Shown here in pieces: positions 1 to 8,130 of a DNA stretch of 27,939 bases (position 1 is its first letter; the number at the start of each line of letters is the position of its first letter). Position numbers and translations under genes: made by a program. The notes beneath the pieces are model-generated. The model searched no databases, was not told where the DNA came from, and saw only the letters and a list, made by a program, of their open reading frames with translations. Source of the DNA: Actinomycetes bacterium (lineage in GTDB: Bacteria; Actinomycetota; Coriobacteriia; Anaerosomatales; Anaerosomataceae); assembly GCA_022839745.1 (NCBI GenBank), contig JALHJB010000024.1, positions 1 to 27,939 of the forward strand, read 5' to 3'.

Positions 1-1
1 G

Positions 2-268
2 AAGGACATCACCCGCGTCTTCACCGCCGAGACCTTCATCATCGGCATGGTCTCCGGACTTCTCGGGGTCGGTATCGCCTACATCCTCACCATCCCCACC
101 AACTCCATCATCGAAAGCACGAGCGGCCTCGCAGATGTGGCGCAGCTGCCTGTCCTCTATGCATTCGCTCTGGTCGTGATAAGCGTGACTCTCACGCTCG
201 TCGGCGGGGCTGTCCCCGCGCGGATGGCAGCCGACAAGGACCCGGTGGAGGCGCTCCGGAGCGAGTAG
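2..268 (+). CDS. FtsX/MacB-type ABC transporter permease, C-terminal part (cut by window start)
   Basis: An open frame runs in from the left edge and ends at a TAG at 266-268, giving about 88 residues. It shows two hydrophobic segments (FIIGMVSGLLGVGIAYIL and the stretch around VLYAFALVVISVTLTLVGG) followed by the signature C-terminus PARMAADKDPVEALRSE. A last helix followed by a P-x-x-x-A-x-x-x-P-x-E-A-L-R motif is typical of the FtsX domain of MacB-like efflux or LolC/E-like permeases. The partner ATPase and the rest of the permease lie outside the window. The substrate cannot be told. No clear terminator follows it. Confidence 0.85.
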   Translation, partial: KDITRVFTAETFIIGMVSGLLGVGIAYILTIPTNSIIESTSGLADVAQLPVLYAFALVVISVTLTLVGGAVPARMAADKDPVEALRSE

Positions 269-330
269 CCGCTCGTTGGCAACAGAGCGTGCCTCGATAC
301 TGGTGTTCGAGCCCGTTCCTTTCCGCCCCT

Positions 331-765
331 TGATGTCTCAGGACATCATGGGCAGATGTGTCAAGACATGGTCGGACACCTCTGGTCTTCCGCTGGCCCG
401 ACGGTCTCGGGTCGGATAGAGGGTGAGATGCGAGAGCATCTCACCCTCTATCCGTCAGCATGAGGACGCCGAAACCGGCCACGAGCATGATGACCTCCTT
501 GTGCCTGTGGACCCCTCCGACACCGATGTGATGGAGTCGTCCCTGTACCGGGGCGTGGCGGCTCCGCCCGGGTCGATCCGGTCGAGACACACCCGCGCCT
601 CTTTCGGCAGATCGAGCTCCGCATGCGTCTGCGGGCCCGGTGAGGCCGCACTTCGCCGTGGCAGGCGAAGAAAGCGTCGATCTGGCCCTGGATCTCTGCG
701 ACCGCCGATGCGTCCTCCTGCTTTGCCAGGCGGCGGCGCGTGGTTGATTGACAAAGTAAGTGCAA
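331..765 (-). pseudogene. IS481-family transposase, C-terminal remnant with frameshifts
   Basis: Read on the minus strand, three frames together give the end of an IS481-type DDE integrase. The first piece (about 765-650) has IQGQIDAFFACHGEVRPHRA, matching the usual DxFxxxYNxxRPHRAL motif. The second (about 560-440) has GRLHHIGVGGVHRHKEVIML, the usual RLHHLGVGRAHAGTxVLLLV. The third (about 450-338) has GEMLSHLTLYPTRDRRASG, the usual TGExLRxLTLDPxRDYQPTG ending. At least two frameshifts separate them, and the catalytic N-terminal half is absent. Next to its 3' end, TGATGTC and GACATCA (331-337 and 341-347) form a small palindrome that may be the old terminal inverted repeat. Family assignment is from memory of the conserved C-terminus. 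Confidence 0.7.
413..454. repeat. Perfect 19-bp inverted repeat with GAGA loop inside the IS481 remnant
   Basis: The arms 413-431 (CGGATAGAGGGTGAGATGC) and 436-454 (GCATCTCACCCTCTATCCG) are exact reverse complements around a 4-base loop. No T-run follows on either strand, so a terminator is not an obvious reading. The right arm is ordinary transposase coding sequence on the minus strand, and the frameshift between the second and third pieces of the remnant falls in the palindrome, which suggests a template-switch mutation. Confidence 0.85.
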
Positions 766-802
766 GAGATGAGGTGCACTCGCCGGCTACCGGGGACGTT
801 AG

Positions 803-985
803 CTGCTGCAGTGGGAATACACACTTGACGAGAAGCCGGGTGCGCTGCGGGTTCAAGTGCGGAAGGGAGGCACAATCGAAGCGATCGAAGCTGGCATCAA
901 CAATCGCGCAAGACAAGCTCATCTTCGATCAGGTGCTCGCGTCCCTGGTCATCGAGCGGGATAGATCAGTTGCCGATTTCGCCCA
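803..985 (+). pseudogene. Unrecognised coding-like remnant in two frames upstream of AOR
   Basis: Two overlapping plus-strand frames look protein-like. The first begins just after a TAG and reads LQWEYTLDEKPGALRVQVRK then GGTIEAIEAGI. The second continues with AQDKLIFDQVLASLVIERDR and SVADFAHSV. Joined by one frameshift they would make a stretch of about 60 residues with neither a start nor a family I recognise. It may be the decayed end of a gene that preceded AOR, or chance. No function is proposed. Confidence 0.2.
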
Positions 986-1053
986 CTCTGTGTGGGGCGG
1001 GACTGCGGTACGGATCGTATCCCGGTCATCCAATGATTGGAGGGCTAACGTAT

Positions 1054-2952
1054 ATGTACGGAGTCATGGGTAAGATGCTATGGGTCGATCTAACGTCCGG
1101 CGAGATCACAGTGGAGGTTCCCGCTGATGACTTGTATCGGGACTATGTCGGAGGGTACGGCATCGGGGTGCGGCTACTGTACGATCGGATGCCGGCAGGT
1201 ATCGACCCAATGGGACCGGATGCCATTCTCGGTTTGACCACGGGACCACTCACTGGCACCCGGGCGATCACGGGAAATCGCTTTACCGTTGTCGGCAAGT
1301 CACCGAAGACCGGTACATGGGGAGATGCGAACTGCGGCGGCAACTTCGGACCGGCTCTTAAGTTCTCCGGCTACGATGCCATCTACTTCCGCGGAATCTC
1401 GCCGAAGCCTGTCTACCTCTACGTTCGTGATGGCAAGGCGGAGATCAGAGATGCGACCCCGTACTGGGGCAATGGGGTCGATGTTGAAGCCGAACTCATC
1501 AAGGAACTGGGCGACGACGTCAAGGTCGCCTGGATCGGCCGGGCCGGAGAGAACAAGAACCTGATGGCGTCGGTGATGAACGATCTGGGGCGCGCGGCGG
1601 CGAGAAGCGGGCTCGGAGCTGTGATGGGCTCCAAGAACCTGAAGGCTGTTGCGGTCGCGGGAACGCAGAAGGTGCCTGTCGCCGATGAAGCCGGCCTCAA
1701 CGCCTACGTGACCGAATCGATGCGTGCGGCCAAAGCCGAGAACAGCCCCGCCTACCAGCTCTTCACGACTTTCGGCACGAGCGGATTGGCTGCCGCCAGC
1801 GCAATGAACGGCGATTCGCCCGTCAAGAACTGGGCTGGCTCTGGCGAGGTGGACTTCCCCGGTGCGAGCAAGGTGAGCGATGTGGCGCTCGACAAGTACA
1901 GGGTGCGGCGCACTGGGTGCTGGCATTGCGCCATCTCGTGTGGCGCCTACCTGTCGGTCCCCGATGGTCCGTACGCGACCGCGGGAGCGTACGAGCACCG
2001 TCCCGAGTATGAGACCCTTGCGGCGTTCGGCAGCATGCTCCTTATGGACGACACGGAAGCGATGCTCAAGGTGAACGAACTCTGCAACCGGGCGGGCATG
2101 GACACGATCGCAGCCGGCACCACGATCGCCTTTGCAATCGAGTGTTTCGACCGAGGCATCATCGACACCGTGGATACCGGGGGTCTCGAGCTGCGGTGGG
2201 GCAACGCGCCCGCCATCGTCGAGGTCACCCGCCAGATGGCAGAGCGGACCGGTTTCGGCGCCGTCTTGGCTGACGGGGCGGAGAAAGCGGCCGAGAGGAT
2301 CGGCAAGGACAGCGCGCAGTATGCTATCCACGTCCACGGGGAAGAGCCCGGAATGCACGATCCTCGGTACTCTCCTGGCATGGCGCTGAACTTCCATCTT
2401 GATCCGACGCCGGGACGTCACACAACGGGTGGAACCGGGGAGTTGGAGTTCTTCACCGGCTTGGACGAGCTGCCCCTGCCGGCGCCCCTGAACGTCCACA
2501 AACGCGACTACGCGGCCAAGGGTCCCGCGCATCGGTTCATCGTCAACGACCGGCAGGTCGCGAACTCGTCCGGGATATGCATCTTCTCGTCGTTCATCGC
2601 GCCGCCGGATGCCCTGGTCCGCGAGCTCACGTTCGTGACTGGCGAGCCGTGGGACATCGGCCGTATCCAAGCGACCGGAGAGCGGATACAGACGTTGCGG
2701 CATGCGTTCAACCTGCGGGAAGGGATCAATCCGGTCCGAGATTGCCCGGTGCCCAAGCGTTGCCTTGACGGCACGGAGTTGAAGTCGGGCATGGGCAAGG
2801 GCTACGTCGTGGATCTGGATGCGATGCGAGACTCATACCTGTCGGCTGTCGGATGGGACAAGGAAACGACGGTTCCCAGTGCAGAGGGTTTGCGCGCACT
2901 AGGTCTTGACGATCTGGTGAAGGATCTGCATCCCGAGGCCGTTGCCCCTTAG
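1054..2952 (+). CDS. aor: Aldehyde:ferredoxin oxidoreductase (tungsten/molybdopterin enzyme)
   Basis: This 632-residue protein belongs to the AOR family, which oxidises aldehydes to acids with ferredoxin, or runs in reverse to reduce acids, using a bis-pterin tungsten cofactor and a [4Fe-4S] cluster in the cytoplasm. The N-terminus (MYGVMGKMLWVDLTSGEITV), the block LTTGPLTGTRAITGNRF at 61-77 and GGTGELEFF near 459 are family landmarks. The cluster ligands are visible as C289, C292 and C296 (CWHCAISC) plus C509 in SSGICIF, matching the C-x2-C-x3-C...C pattern of characterised AORs. Length is normal. The start at 1054 is preferred over upstream ATGs because GGAGGG lies at 1039-1044 and the family starts M-Y-G. 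A MoaD-like gene and an alcohol dehydrogenase follow. Which aldehyde it prefers cannot be read from sequence. A truncated relative lies at 10270-10436. Confidence 0.95.
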   Translation: MYGVMGKMLWVDLTSGEITVEVPADDLYRDYVGGYGIGVRLLYDRMPAGIDPMGPDAILGLTTGPLTGTRAITGNRFTVVGKSPKTGTWGDANCGGNFGPALKFSGYDAIYFRGISPKPVYLYVRDGKAEIRDATPYWGNGVDVEAELIKELGDDVKVAWIGRAGENKNLMASVMNDLGRAAARSGLGAVMGSKNLKAVAVAGTQKVPVADEAGLNAYVTESMRAAKAENSPAYQLFTTFGTSGLAAASAMNGDSPVKNWAGSGEVDFPGASKVSDVALDKYRVRRTGCWHCAISCGAYLSVPDGPYATAGAYEHRPEYETLAAFGSMLLMDDTEAMLKVNELCNRAGMDTIAAGTTIAFAIECFDRGIIDTVDTGGLELRWGNAPAIVEVTRQMAERTGFGAVLADGAEKAAERIGKDSAQYAIHVHGEEPGMHDPRYSPGMALNFHLDPTPGRHTTGGTGELEFFTGLDELPLPAPLNVHKRDYAAKGPAHRFIVNDRQVANSSGICIFSSFIAPPDALVRELTFVTGEPWDIGRIQATGERIQTLRHAFNLREGINPVRDCPVPKRCLDGTELKSGMGKGYVVDLDAMRDSYLSAVGWDKETTVPSAEGLRALGLDDLVKDLHPEAVAP

Positions 2953-3023
2953 TCCAGCTTGTCGGTACAAGGCCAGTGTCAGCGAAGAGGCGCCCGTCCG
3001 GTCGCTTAGGAAGGTTCACCACC

Positions 3024-3317
3024 GTGCAATACCATGCGAGGTTCTTCGGCCTCATCGGGATGAACTTGGAGGTTCCGCCCGGTGAACCAATCACTTTCGA
3101 GTTGCCCGACCCCGCTTCTTACGGCGACCTGCTCGACGTCATCGGCGCAAGGTTCGGTTCGCTGTTCCCCCCCAATGTATGGAATGCCGAGACGCGGTCG
3201 TTCCATCCTCAGGTCGTGGCTATGGCGGATGGACGATCGCTGGCATCAGCCGGGCGCGAAACGCCCCTCGCCAGGGATGGGACGGCGACATTCTTCGTGC
3301 CCATCGCGGGAGGCTAG
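3024..3317 (+). CDS. MoaD/ThiS-family sulfur carrier, probably for the AOR pterin cofactor
   Basis: A protein of 97 residues from a GTG start at 3024, preceded by AGGAAGG at 3008-3014. It has the beta-grasp features of MoaD: an early strand VQYHARFFG, a middle DLLDVIGARFGSLFP, and the end VPIAGG. The C-terminal Gly-Gly is the residue pair that MoaD-type proteins adenylate and thiocarboxylate to donate sulfur for the molybdopterin dithiolene. Many AOR genes are followed by such a gene, so it most likely serves the tungstopterin of the upstream enzyme. An in-frame ATG at 2976 exists but has no ribosome site and would add a basic tail unlike the family. Confidence 0.88.
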   Translation: MQYHARFFGLIGMNLEVPPGEPITFELPDPASYGDLLDVIGARFGSLFPPNVWNAETRSFHPQVVAMADGRSLASAGRETPLARDGTATFFVPIAGG

Positions 3318-3420
3318 AGACCCGGCGTCATTTGGTTTGGCCCGCGTTCGATCAGGATGGACACGTGGGCACGCGCAGTCCCATGCGATGGTTACTGTGC
3401 AACGAGCAAGGAGGCTTGAC

Positions 3421-4521
3421 ATGAAGGTACAAGCAGCAGTTGCGGTAGGCAAAGAACAACCGTTCATCATCAAGGAGCTTGAACTGGACGAGCCGAGGGC
3501 AGGCGAGGTCCGGGTGCGCATGGTCGCCTCGGGGGTGTGTCATACAGACGCCGTCGTGCACGATGAGTGGTACCCCGTTCCCATGCCGGCCGTGCTCGGC
3601 CACGAAGGGGCGGGCATCGTCGAAGCGGTCGGTCCCGGCGTCACGAGCGTCGTCCCGGGCGACAAGGTCGTGCTCAGCATGTCCACTTGCGGGGTGTGTG
3701 AGTACTGTCTCAGCGGTCACCCGTCATTCTGTGTGAACATGTGGCCGCTCAATTTCGGCGCGAGGCGCATGGACGGCAGCACAGCGTTCACGGATGAGAA
3801 CGGCCAGCCTGTGGGATCTCACTTCTTCGGGCAGTCGTCGTTCGCGCAGTACAGCAATGTGGCGGAGCGCAGCATCGTGAAAGTCCCGGACTCGACGCCG
3901 CTTGAGATTCTCGGCCCGCTCGGGTGTGGGATCCAGACCGGGGCAGGCACGTTTCTCAACGTGCTCAAACCTTGGCCAGGCAGCAGTATCGTGGTGTTCG
4001 GTACGGGCGCGGTCGGCCTGGCGGGCATGCTTGCCGCGATAGCGAGCGGTGCCACAACCGTCATCGCGGTCGACATCGTGGACAGCCGACTCGAGTTCGC
4101 CAAGACGTTGGGGGCCACCCACACGATCAACAGCAAGAACGAGGATGCTGTTGCACGAATCAAGGAGATCACCCACGGGGGCGCGCACTTCGCGCTCGAT
4201 ACGACCGGTAACAAGGTCGTCTTCGTCCAGATGTTGAACTCCTTGCGCCCGCTTGGGCATGGTGCGATGGTAGGCGCGGCCGCTATGGGCAGCGAGGCTG
4301 CAGTCGACATTGGCGCGCTTCTCATGACGGGGATCAAGCTGAGCATCGTTCTTGAGGGCGATGCAGTGCCCCAGACCTTCATCCCGCGCCTCATCTCGCT
4401 CCACGAGAAGGGTCTCTTCCCCTTCGACAAGCTCATCACGAAGTACAAGTTCGAGGACATCAACAAGGCATTCGCCGACAGCGCGAGTGGTGTGACGATC
4501 AAGCCGGTCCTCGTGTACTGA
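3421..4521 (+). CDS. Zinc-dependent NAD-type alcohol dehydrogenase (aryl/benzyl alcohol-like)
   Basis: A 366-residue medium-chain dehydrogenase that interconverts alcohols and aldehydes. Catalytic zinc ligands are C40 (GVCHTD), H61-E62 (GHEGAG) and C169 (LGCGIQTGAG). The structural zinc site is C90, C93, C96 and C104. The Rossmann motif GTGAVG is at 194-199 with D218 at the end of the second strand, which favours NAD(H) over NADP(H). The pattern with GCGIQTGAG and the internal insert resembles benzyl-alcohol dehydrogenases of the XylB type. The start at 3421 has AAGGAGG at 3408-3414. It is the third gene after AOR and MoaD, so acid, aldehyde and alcohol could be linked in one pathway. The exact alcohol is unknown. 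Confidence 0.92.
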   Translation: MKVQAAVAVGKEQPFIIKELELDEPRAGEVRVRMVASGVCHTDAVVHDEWYPVPMPAVLGHEGAGIVEAVGPGVTSVVPGDKVVLSMSTCGVCEYCLSGHPSFCVNMWPLNFGARRMDGSTAFTDENGQPVGSHFFGQSSFAQYSNVAERSIVKVPDSTPLEILGPLGCGIQTGAGTFLNVLKPWPGSSIVVFGTGAVGLAGMLAAIASGATTVIAVDIVDSRLEFAKTLGATHTINSKNEDAVARIKEITHGGAHFALDTTGNKVVFVQMLNSLRPLGHGAMVGAAAMGSEAAVDIGALLMTGIKLSIVLEGDAVPQTFIPRLISLHEKGLFPFDKLITKYKFEDINKAFADSASGVTIKPVLVY

Positions 4522-4540
4522 CGTAAATCCGCGCACTTCA

Positions 4541-4583
4541 ACGATGAAACCGGCGGTTCTTTTGGAACTGCCGGTTTCATCGT
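4541..4583 (+). terminator. Hairpin terminator after the AOR-ADH operon
   Basis: Arms ACGATGAAACCGGCGGTTC (4541-4559) and GAACTGCCGGTTTCATCGT (4565-4583) form a 19-bp stem with one G-U pair around a TTTTG loop, 20 bases after the ADH stop. The T-run after it is poor, so termination may be partial. Confidence 0.75.
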
Positions 4584-5130
4584 TCTCAGGGTGCTCGGTG
4601 ACCCCACCTCGCCGAACATGTCGTTTGCGGGAACTACAATCCCTCGGACTGTGCAGGGATCTCACCGGAGTTGGCCGCTCGGGAAACGGCGGCGTTGAGG
4701 TCGGCCTGTCCGGCCGTGCGCGGTTGCCCTACGTCGTTGACTCCGTGCGCCAGGCGCTAGCGCGGCGGATGGGCGACTCTGGCCGACTGTAGAAACGGGG
4801 CTGGCGCGGCGTCCGCACCGAGAGAGGGGACTACTCCGTCTCAGAGATGAGGCTTCTTGCGCACCGAACCATCTCGGCGAGACCCGGCCATGTCATCTAT
4901 TGCGCACCTCTGATCTTCCCGAACCTTGTGTCTCCGACGTGAACTCCGAAGGTGCCGCCCGCGCACCGGGCTCATCGGGTGGTAGGCAGCCTACGAGTGT
5001 TCGCACCGGCTCGGCGCCACCCAAGCCGCAAGCCGTTTTTCTTGCACCGGATGTAGAGGGTTGGCTCAGCGGCGAGCGGGTTCCGTTTGCCGATGAGCCG
5101 GCACCGGCCACGGATAGCCTCGGGGGTAAA
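4584..5130. other. Intergenic stretch with no recognisable gene
   Basis: Open frames here (for example 4900-5187 on the plus strand) show no family motif, no good ribosome site and no partner. I see neither a transposase motif nor an RNA gene. It may be eroded sequence, or carry the distal promoter of the esterase at 5201. Confidence 0.5.
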
Positions 5131-5195
5131 CCTATTCACAGTGCACGGCACGGGCATAGCGTGGAGTTGTTCATGACCGGCACGTGAATAGGAGG
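5131..5195 (+). promoter_or_regulatory. Possible Shine-Dalgarno-masking stem upstream of the esterase
   Basis: CCTATTCAC at 5131-5139 is the exact reverse complement of GTGAATAGG at 5184-5192, and the second arm runs into the ribosome site AGGAGG (5190-5195) five bases before the ATG at 5201. If transcribed, the stem would hide part of the ribosome site. The 44-base loop makes it tentative. Confidence 0.35.
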
Positions 5196-5200
5196 ATTCG

Positions 5201-6163
5201 ATGGCACATCCGAACAACGACAACTGGGTATCGGTGCTCGTCGGCCAGGAAGTGGAGATGCCCCTGCCTTCGTCGATCGATGAGATCGCACCGGCGAGGG
5301 CTGGCTTCGACTTCAGCCACCTCAACCAGGATCTGGCTCCTGTGGCTGAGGTACATGAGAACGTCGTGCTCCGCAGCCGAGCAGGGTTCGATCTCACAGC
5401 GGAGATCTACGTTCCAGAAGGCACGGGACCTTTCCCCGTCGTGTTGTACAGCCATGGCGGTGGCTGGTGTGTTGGGTCAGCTGAGGGTCTCCGACGCCCG
5501 ACAAGGAAGATCGCGAATCAGGGGTATGTGGTCGTCAACCTCGACTACGGTCTAGCGCCTGAGCATCCGTTCCCATGGGCTCTGGAAGACGTGATATACG
5601 CGGCCCGGTGGGTGAAGACGCACATCGCCGAATACCACGGTGACCCGAACACGATCGTGATCTCCGGCGATTCTGCGGGTGCGAACCTCTCGGCGGCGAC
5701 GATCGTGGCGCTCAAGATGGGGACCGGCGATCTGGACAACGGTGACCTTGGCGGTGTAGACGTCTCCTTTAACGCCGCCGTGCTCTTCTTCGGCGTCTAT
5801 GACTTCCCTCAGACGTTGCTGCGCCCGGGCTCGAACGCAGGGGCCACAGAGATGTGGTGGCACCTGGCCTACCTGGGTCCTCACTTCGCCACCAAAAACC
5901 AGCATCCCTTCGTGAGTCCCGCGCTCGCCCCGGACGACGTCTTGAGCACGTTCCCGCCGACGTATCTGTCGGTCGGCTGCGAAGATTCGCTCCTGCCTCA
6001 ATCGCTTGAGATGACGGACAAGCTCGGGTGGCTGAACGTGCCCGTCAGGCTCTCAGCGAATTCGGGCTGGGATCACGCTTTCAGCTATGCAGACCATCTC
6101 CTCCCTGGTGTGTCCGAAGAGTTCGATCGGATCTTCCAGTGGCTCAAGGGTGTCCTCGCCTAG
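5201..6163 (+). CDS. Alpha/beta hydrolase, hormone-sensitive-lipase (HSL) type esterase
   Basis: A cytoplasmic carboxylesterase-like protein of 320 residues; no signal peptide is visible. The oxyanion-hole motif HGGGW is at 85-89, LDYGLAPEHPFP is at 114-125, and the nucleophile elbow GDSAG is at 156-160 with Ser158. The Asp of EDSLLPQ and the His of WDHAFSY complete the expected triad. These are the classical HSL-family (family IV) landmarks. AGGAGG at 5190-5195 fixes the start. It is a single-gene unit between two hairpins and close downstream of the AOR-ADH operon, so it might release an alcohol or acid for that pathway; that link is only positional. Confidence 0.92.
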   Translation: MAHPNNDNWVSVLVGQEVEMPLPSSIDEIAPARAGFDFSHLNQDLAPVAEVHENVVLRSRAGFDLTAEIYVPEGTGPFPVVLYSHGGGWCVGSAEGLRRPTRKIANQGYVVVNLDYGLAPEHPFPWALEDVIYAARWVKTHIAEYHGDPNTIVISGDSAGANLSAATIVALKMGTGDLDNGDLGGVDVSFNAAVLFFGVYDFPQTLLRPGSNAGATEMWWHLAYLGPHFATKNQHPFVSPALAPDDVLSTFPPTYLSVGCEDSLLPQSLEMTDKLGWLNVPVRLSANSGWDHAFSYADHLLPGVSEEFDRIFQWLKGVLA

Positions 6164-6193
6164 TTCACTGGTATCTCCGAGGAATCGGTAAGC

Positions 6194-6230
6194 AGGGCCG
6201 GCGTGAGTTTTCCACGTCGGCCCTTTTCTC
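6194..6230 (+). terminator. Terminator between convergent esterase and degV genes
   Basis: AGGGCCGGCGTG (6194-6205) pairs with CACGTCGGCCCT (6213-6224) with one G-U pair, then TTTCTC follows. It lies 30 bases after the esterase stop and touches the stop codon of the minus-strand degV gene, so it may work for both directions. Confidence 0.8.
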
Positions 6231-7107
6231 ATTGGCTGCCTCTCGGCTTCCCCCAGAAGGCCACGACGAGGCCGCTCGGGCCTACATGCGTGCCGATGAT
6301 GATCCCGATTCTGTCAGCGATGACCGCGCGAACGGCAACCTGCTCGGCCAGCATGTCATTCAGCGCGGTCGCGTCTTCCGGGCATTGCGCGTGGTCGATT
6401 ATGATGGCCTGCTCCTCGGGGTCCTCGATCCGTTCGGCGACCATCTCGGACAGCTCCGCCAAGGCGCGCCGCCGCCCCCTGAGCTTCGTCAGCGGGGCAA
6501 GACGGCCCTCGGCATCCACATGGAGTATCGGCTTGATGTTGAGCACGGACCCGACTGCCCCGACGGCCGGAGACACTCTGCCGCCGCGTACCAGGTATTC
6601 GAAGGAGTCGACCGTGAACAGGTGGTTGACTCGCTGGCGGTTGTCTTCGGCCCACGCGACGACCGCCTCAGCTGACATGCCGTCAGCCAGCCGCGCTGCC
6701 ATTTCCAGCACCAGCAGACCTTGCCCTGCGGAGACGGAGAGGGAATCCACGACGTGTACCGTGGCGTCGGGATTCTCCTGCAAGAACCGCTCGCGCGCCG
6801 TGAGCGCGGTATCATATGTGGAACTCAATCCAGAGGAGATCGTGACCAGTAGCGCCGTCTTTCCAAGATCATACGCCCGTCGGAACGCTGCATCGCAGTC
6901 CACCGGACGTGCCTGCGAGGTCGTCGAACGGGCGCCGACACGAAGCGCATCGTAAAAGGCGTCGTATGAGAGCGTCTGCCCGAAGTCATCGAAACGTTCT
7001 TCACCATCAAGCGTATAGGGGAAGAACAAGGTGGCGACACCCGCAGCATCGAGAACCTCGCGCGACAGGTCGCAACCGGAATCCGTGATCAGCTGAGTGT
7101 CCTGCAT
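6229..7107 (-). CDS. DegV family fatty-acid-binding protein (copy 1)
   Basis: A protein of 292 residues with the DegV/FakB fold. It opens with LITDSGCDLS, has a central ISSGLSSTYD loop, FEYLVRGGRVS and the C-terminal IIIGTHVGPSGLVVAFWG. FakB-type DegV proteins hold a fatty acid that a FakA kinase phosphorylates to acyl-phosphate. The inner ATG at 7107 is preferred because AAGGGAG lies just before it and the family begins with a few residues then TDSG; the ATG at 7158 adds an unlikely tail. A patatin lipase gene lies 60 bases upstream on the same strand, so the two are probably co-transcribed. Ligand and kinase partner are not visible. Confidence 0.9.
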   Translation of the reverse strand: MQDTQLITDSGCDLSREVLDAAGVATLFFPYTLDGEERFDDFGQTLSYDAFYDALRVGARSTTSQARPVDCDAAFRRAYDLGKTALLVTISSGLSSTYDTALTARERFLQENPDATVHVVDSLSVSAGQGLLVLEMAARLADGMSAEAVVAWAEDNRQRVNHLFTVDSFEYLVRGGRVSPAVGAVGSVLNIKPILHVDAEGRLAPLTKLRGRRRALAELSEMVAERIEDPEEQAIIIDHAQCPEDATALNDMLAEQVAVRAVIADRIGIIIGTHVGPSGLVVAFWGKPRGSQ

Positions 7108-7167
7108 CAGATCTCCCTTCGCTGCGCTGCCGCATGCCCCCGCTGTACGCGGAGGCATGCGCTCTCC

Positions 7168-8112
7168 TCAATCCGTCGACGCGACTCGCTCTGCCGCCAG
7201 CAGACTCTCGATCTCCGTGATGGCTACCTCGGCCGCCCTTTCGCCGGCAGCGATCATCTTGTCAGCCTCATAGAAGCTGTAGTACGCGGCTCCGTCGATC
7301 TGGGGGGCGATCACCAGATCAGCCGTACCCAGCCGACGCTCGGACAGTTCGCGCTGCATCAGGTCGACCGAGCCTGCGGCGAGCTGGTAGACGGAAGGCG
7401 AGCGCAATCTGTCCATAATGGCTGTGAGAACACGTGAGTACACGACCTCAGTGAAGCCCGTCCCCTCGATCTTGCCGGTCGCGATCGACTCCCCGTGCTT
7501 GTCATTGGAGAAGATCGGGACCTTGCTTCTCGGGATGCCCAGGTTGGTGACCGCGACCACGATGTCTGCTCCCATATCCCTGGCGACATCGACAGGAACG
7601 GAGTTGAGCACGCCCCCGTCCACGAGCAATCGCCCCTCGCGCTTCACCGGCGCGAAGATCACGGGTGTCGACGCGCTCGCCCTGATCGCGCTTGCGAGAT
7701 CGCCCTCGTGCAGCACGACTTCCTGCTCGCCGGCCACGTCAACGGCCACACATGAGAACGGTATCCTGGTGTCGGCGAACGTCTTGCCGTCGACCACGTC
7801 GCGGATGAACTCCTCGACCCGCTTCCCGTTCACGAGCGCGGTGGTCGGACGGGTGATGTCCGCCAGAGAGATGAGTCGTCTGATATCCACGGACAGAGCG
7901 ATCCGCTCCATCTCCTGAGGTGTCACGCCCGCCGCATAGGCACCACCGATGACTGCGCCGATACTGGTTCCTGCGATCACGTCGATCGGCAGGCCTTCTC
8001 TGTCCAGCACCTTCAACACACCGATGTGCGCGAGTCCTCGGGCACTCCCGCTTCCAAGAGCCAGTCCAAGACGGCCTGCCTTCATTTCCCACGCATCCTT
8101 CTCGTCCGCCAT
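7168..8112 (-). CDS. Patatin-like phospholipase, RssA type
   Basis: A protein of 314 residues of the bacterial patatin family, serine lipases using a Ser-Asp dyad. The glycine-rich oxyanion motif is GSGSARGLAHIGVL near 20-33, the nucleophile motif GTSIG is at 48-52 (Ser50), and the DGG motif is D165-G166-G167 in LLVDGGVLNSVP. No signal peptide is present, so it acts inside the cell. An alternative ATG at 8085 has AAGGA ten bases before it and gives the shorter N-terminus usual for RssA; it may be the true start. The next gene on the strand encodes a DegV fatty-acid-binding protein, which suits a lipase that releases fatty acids. Confidence 0.9.
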   Translation of the reverse strand: MADEKDAWEMKAGRLGLALGSGSARGLAHIGVLKVLDREGLPIDVIAGTSIGAVIGGAYAAGVTPQEMERIALSVDIRRLISLADITRPTTALVNGKRVEEFIRDVVDGKTFADTRIPFSCVAVDVAGEQEVVLHEGDLASAIRASASTPVIFAPVKREGRLLVDGGVLNSVPVDVARDMGADIVVAVTNLGIPRSKVPIFSNDKHGESIATGKIEGTGFTEVVYSRVLTAIMDRLRSPSVYQLAAGSVDLMQRELSERRLGTADLVIAPQIDGAAYYSFYEADKMIAAGERAAEVAITEIESLLAAERVASTD

Positions 8113-8130
8113 CGGACCCGTTGCAGCCGA

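Noticed and set aside
1030..1040. CCAATGATTGG palindrome next to the AOR ribosome site
   Set aside because: Five-base arms with a one-base centre are expected by chance; no second copy was noticed.
423..1073. Long plus-strand open frame of 216 codons
   Set aside because: It runs opposite to the IS481 remnant and into the AOR start, with arginine-rich composition and no family motif.
1300..2703. Minus-strand open frame of 467 codons opposite AOR
   Set aside because: It is an antisense shadow of the AOR gene, rich in Arg, His and Val as expected from high-GC complement.
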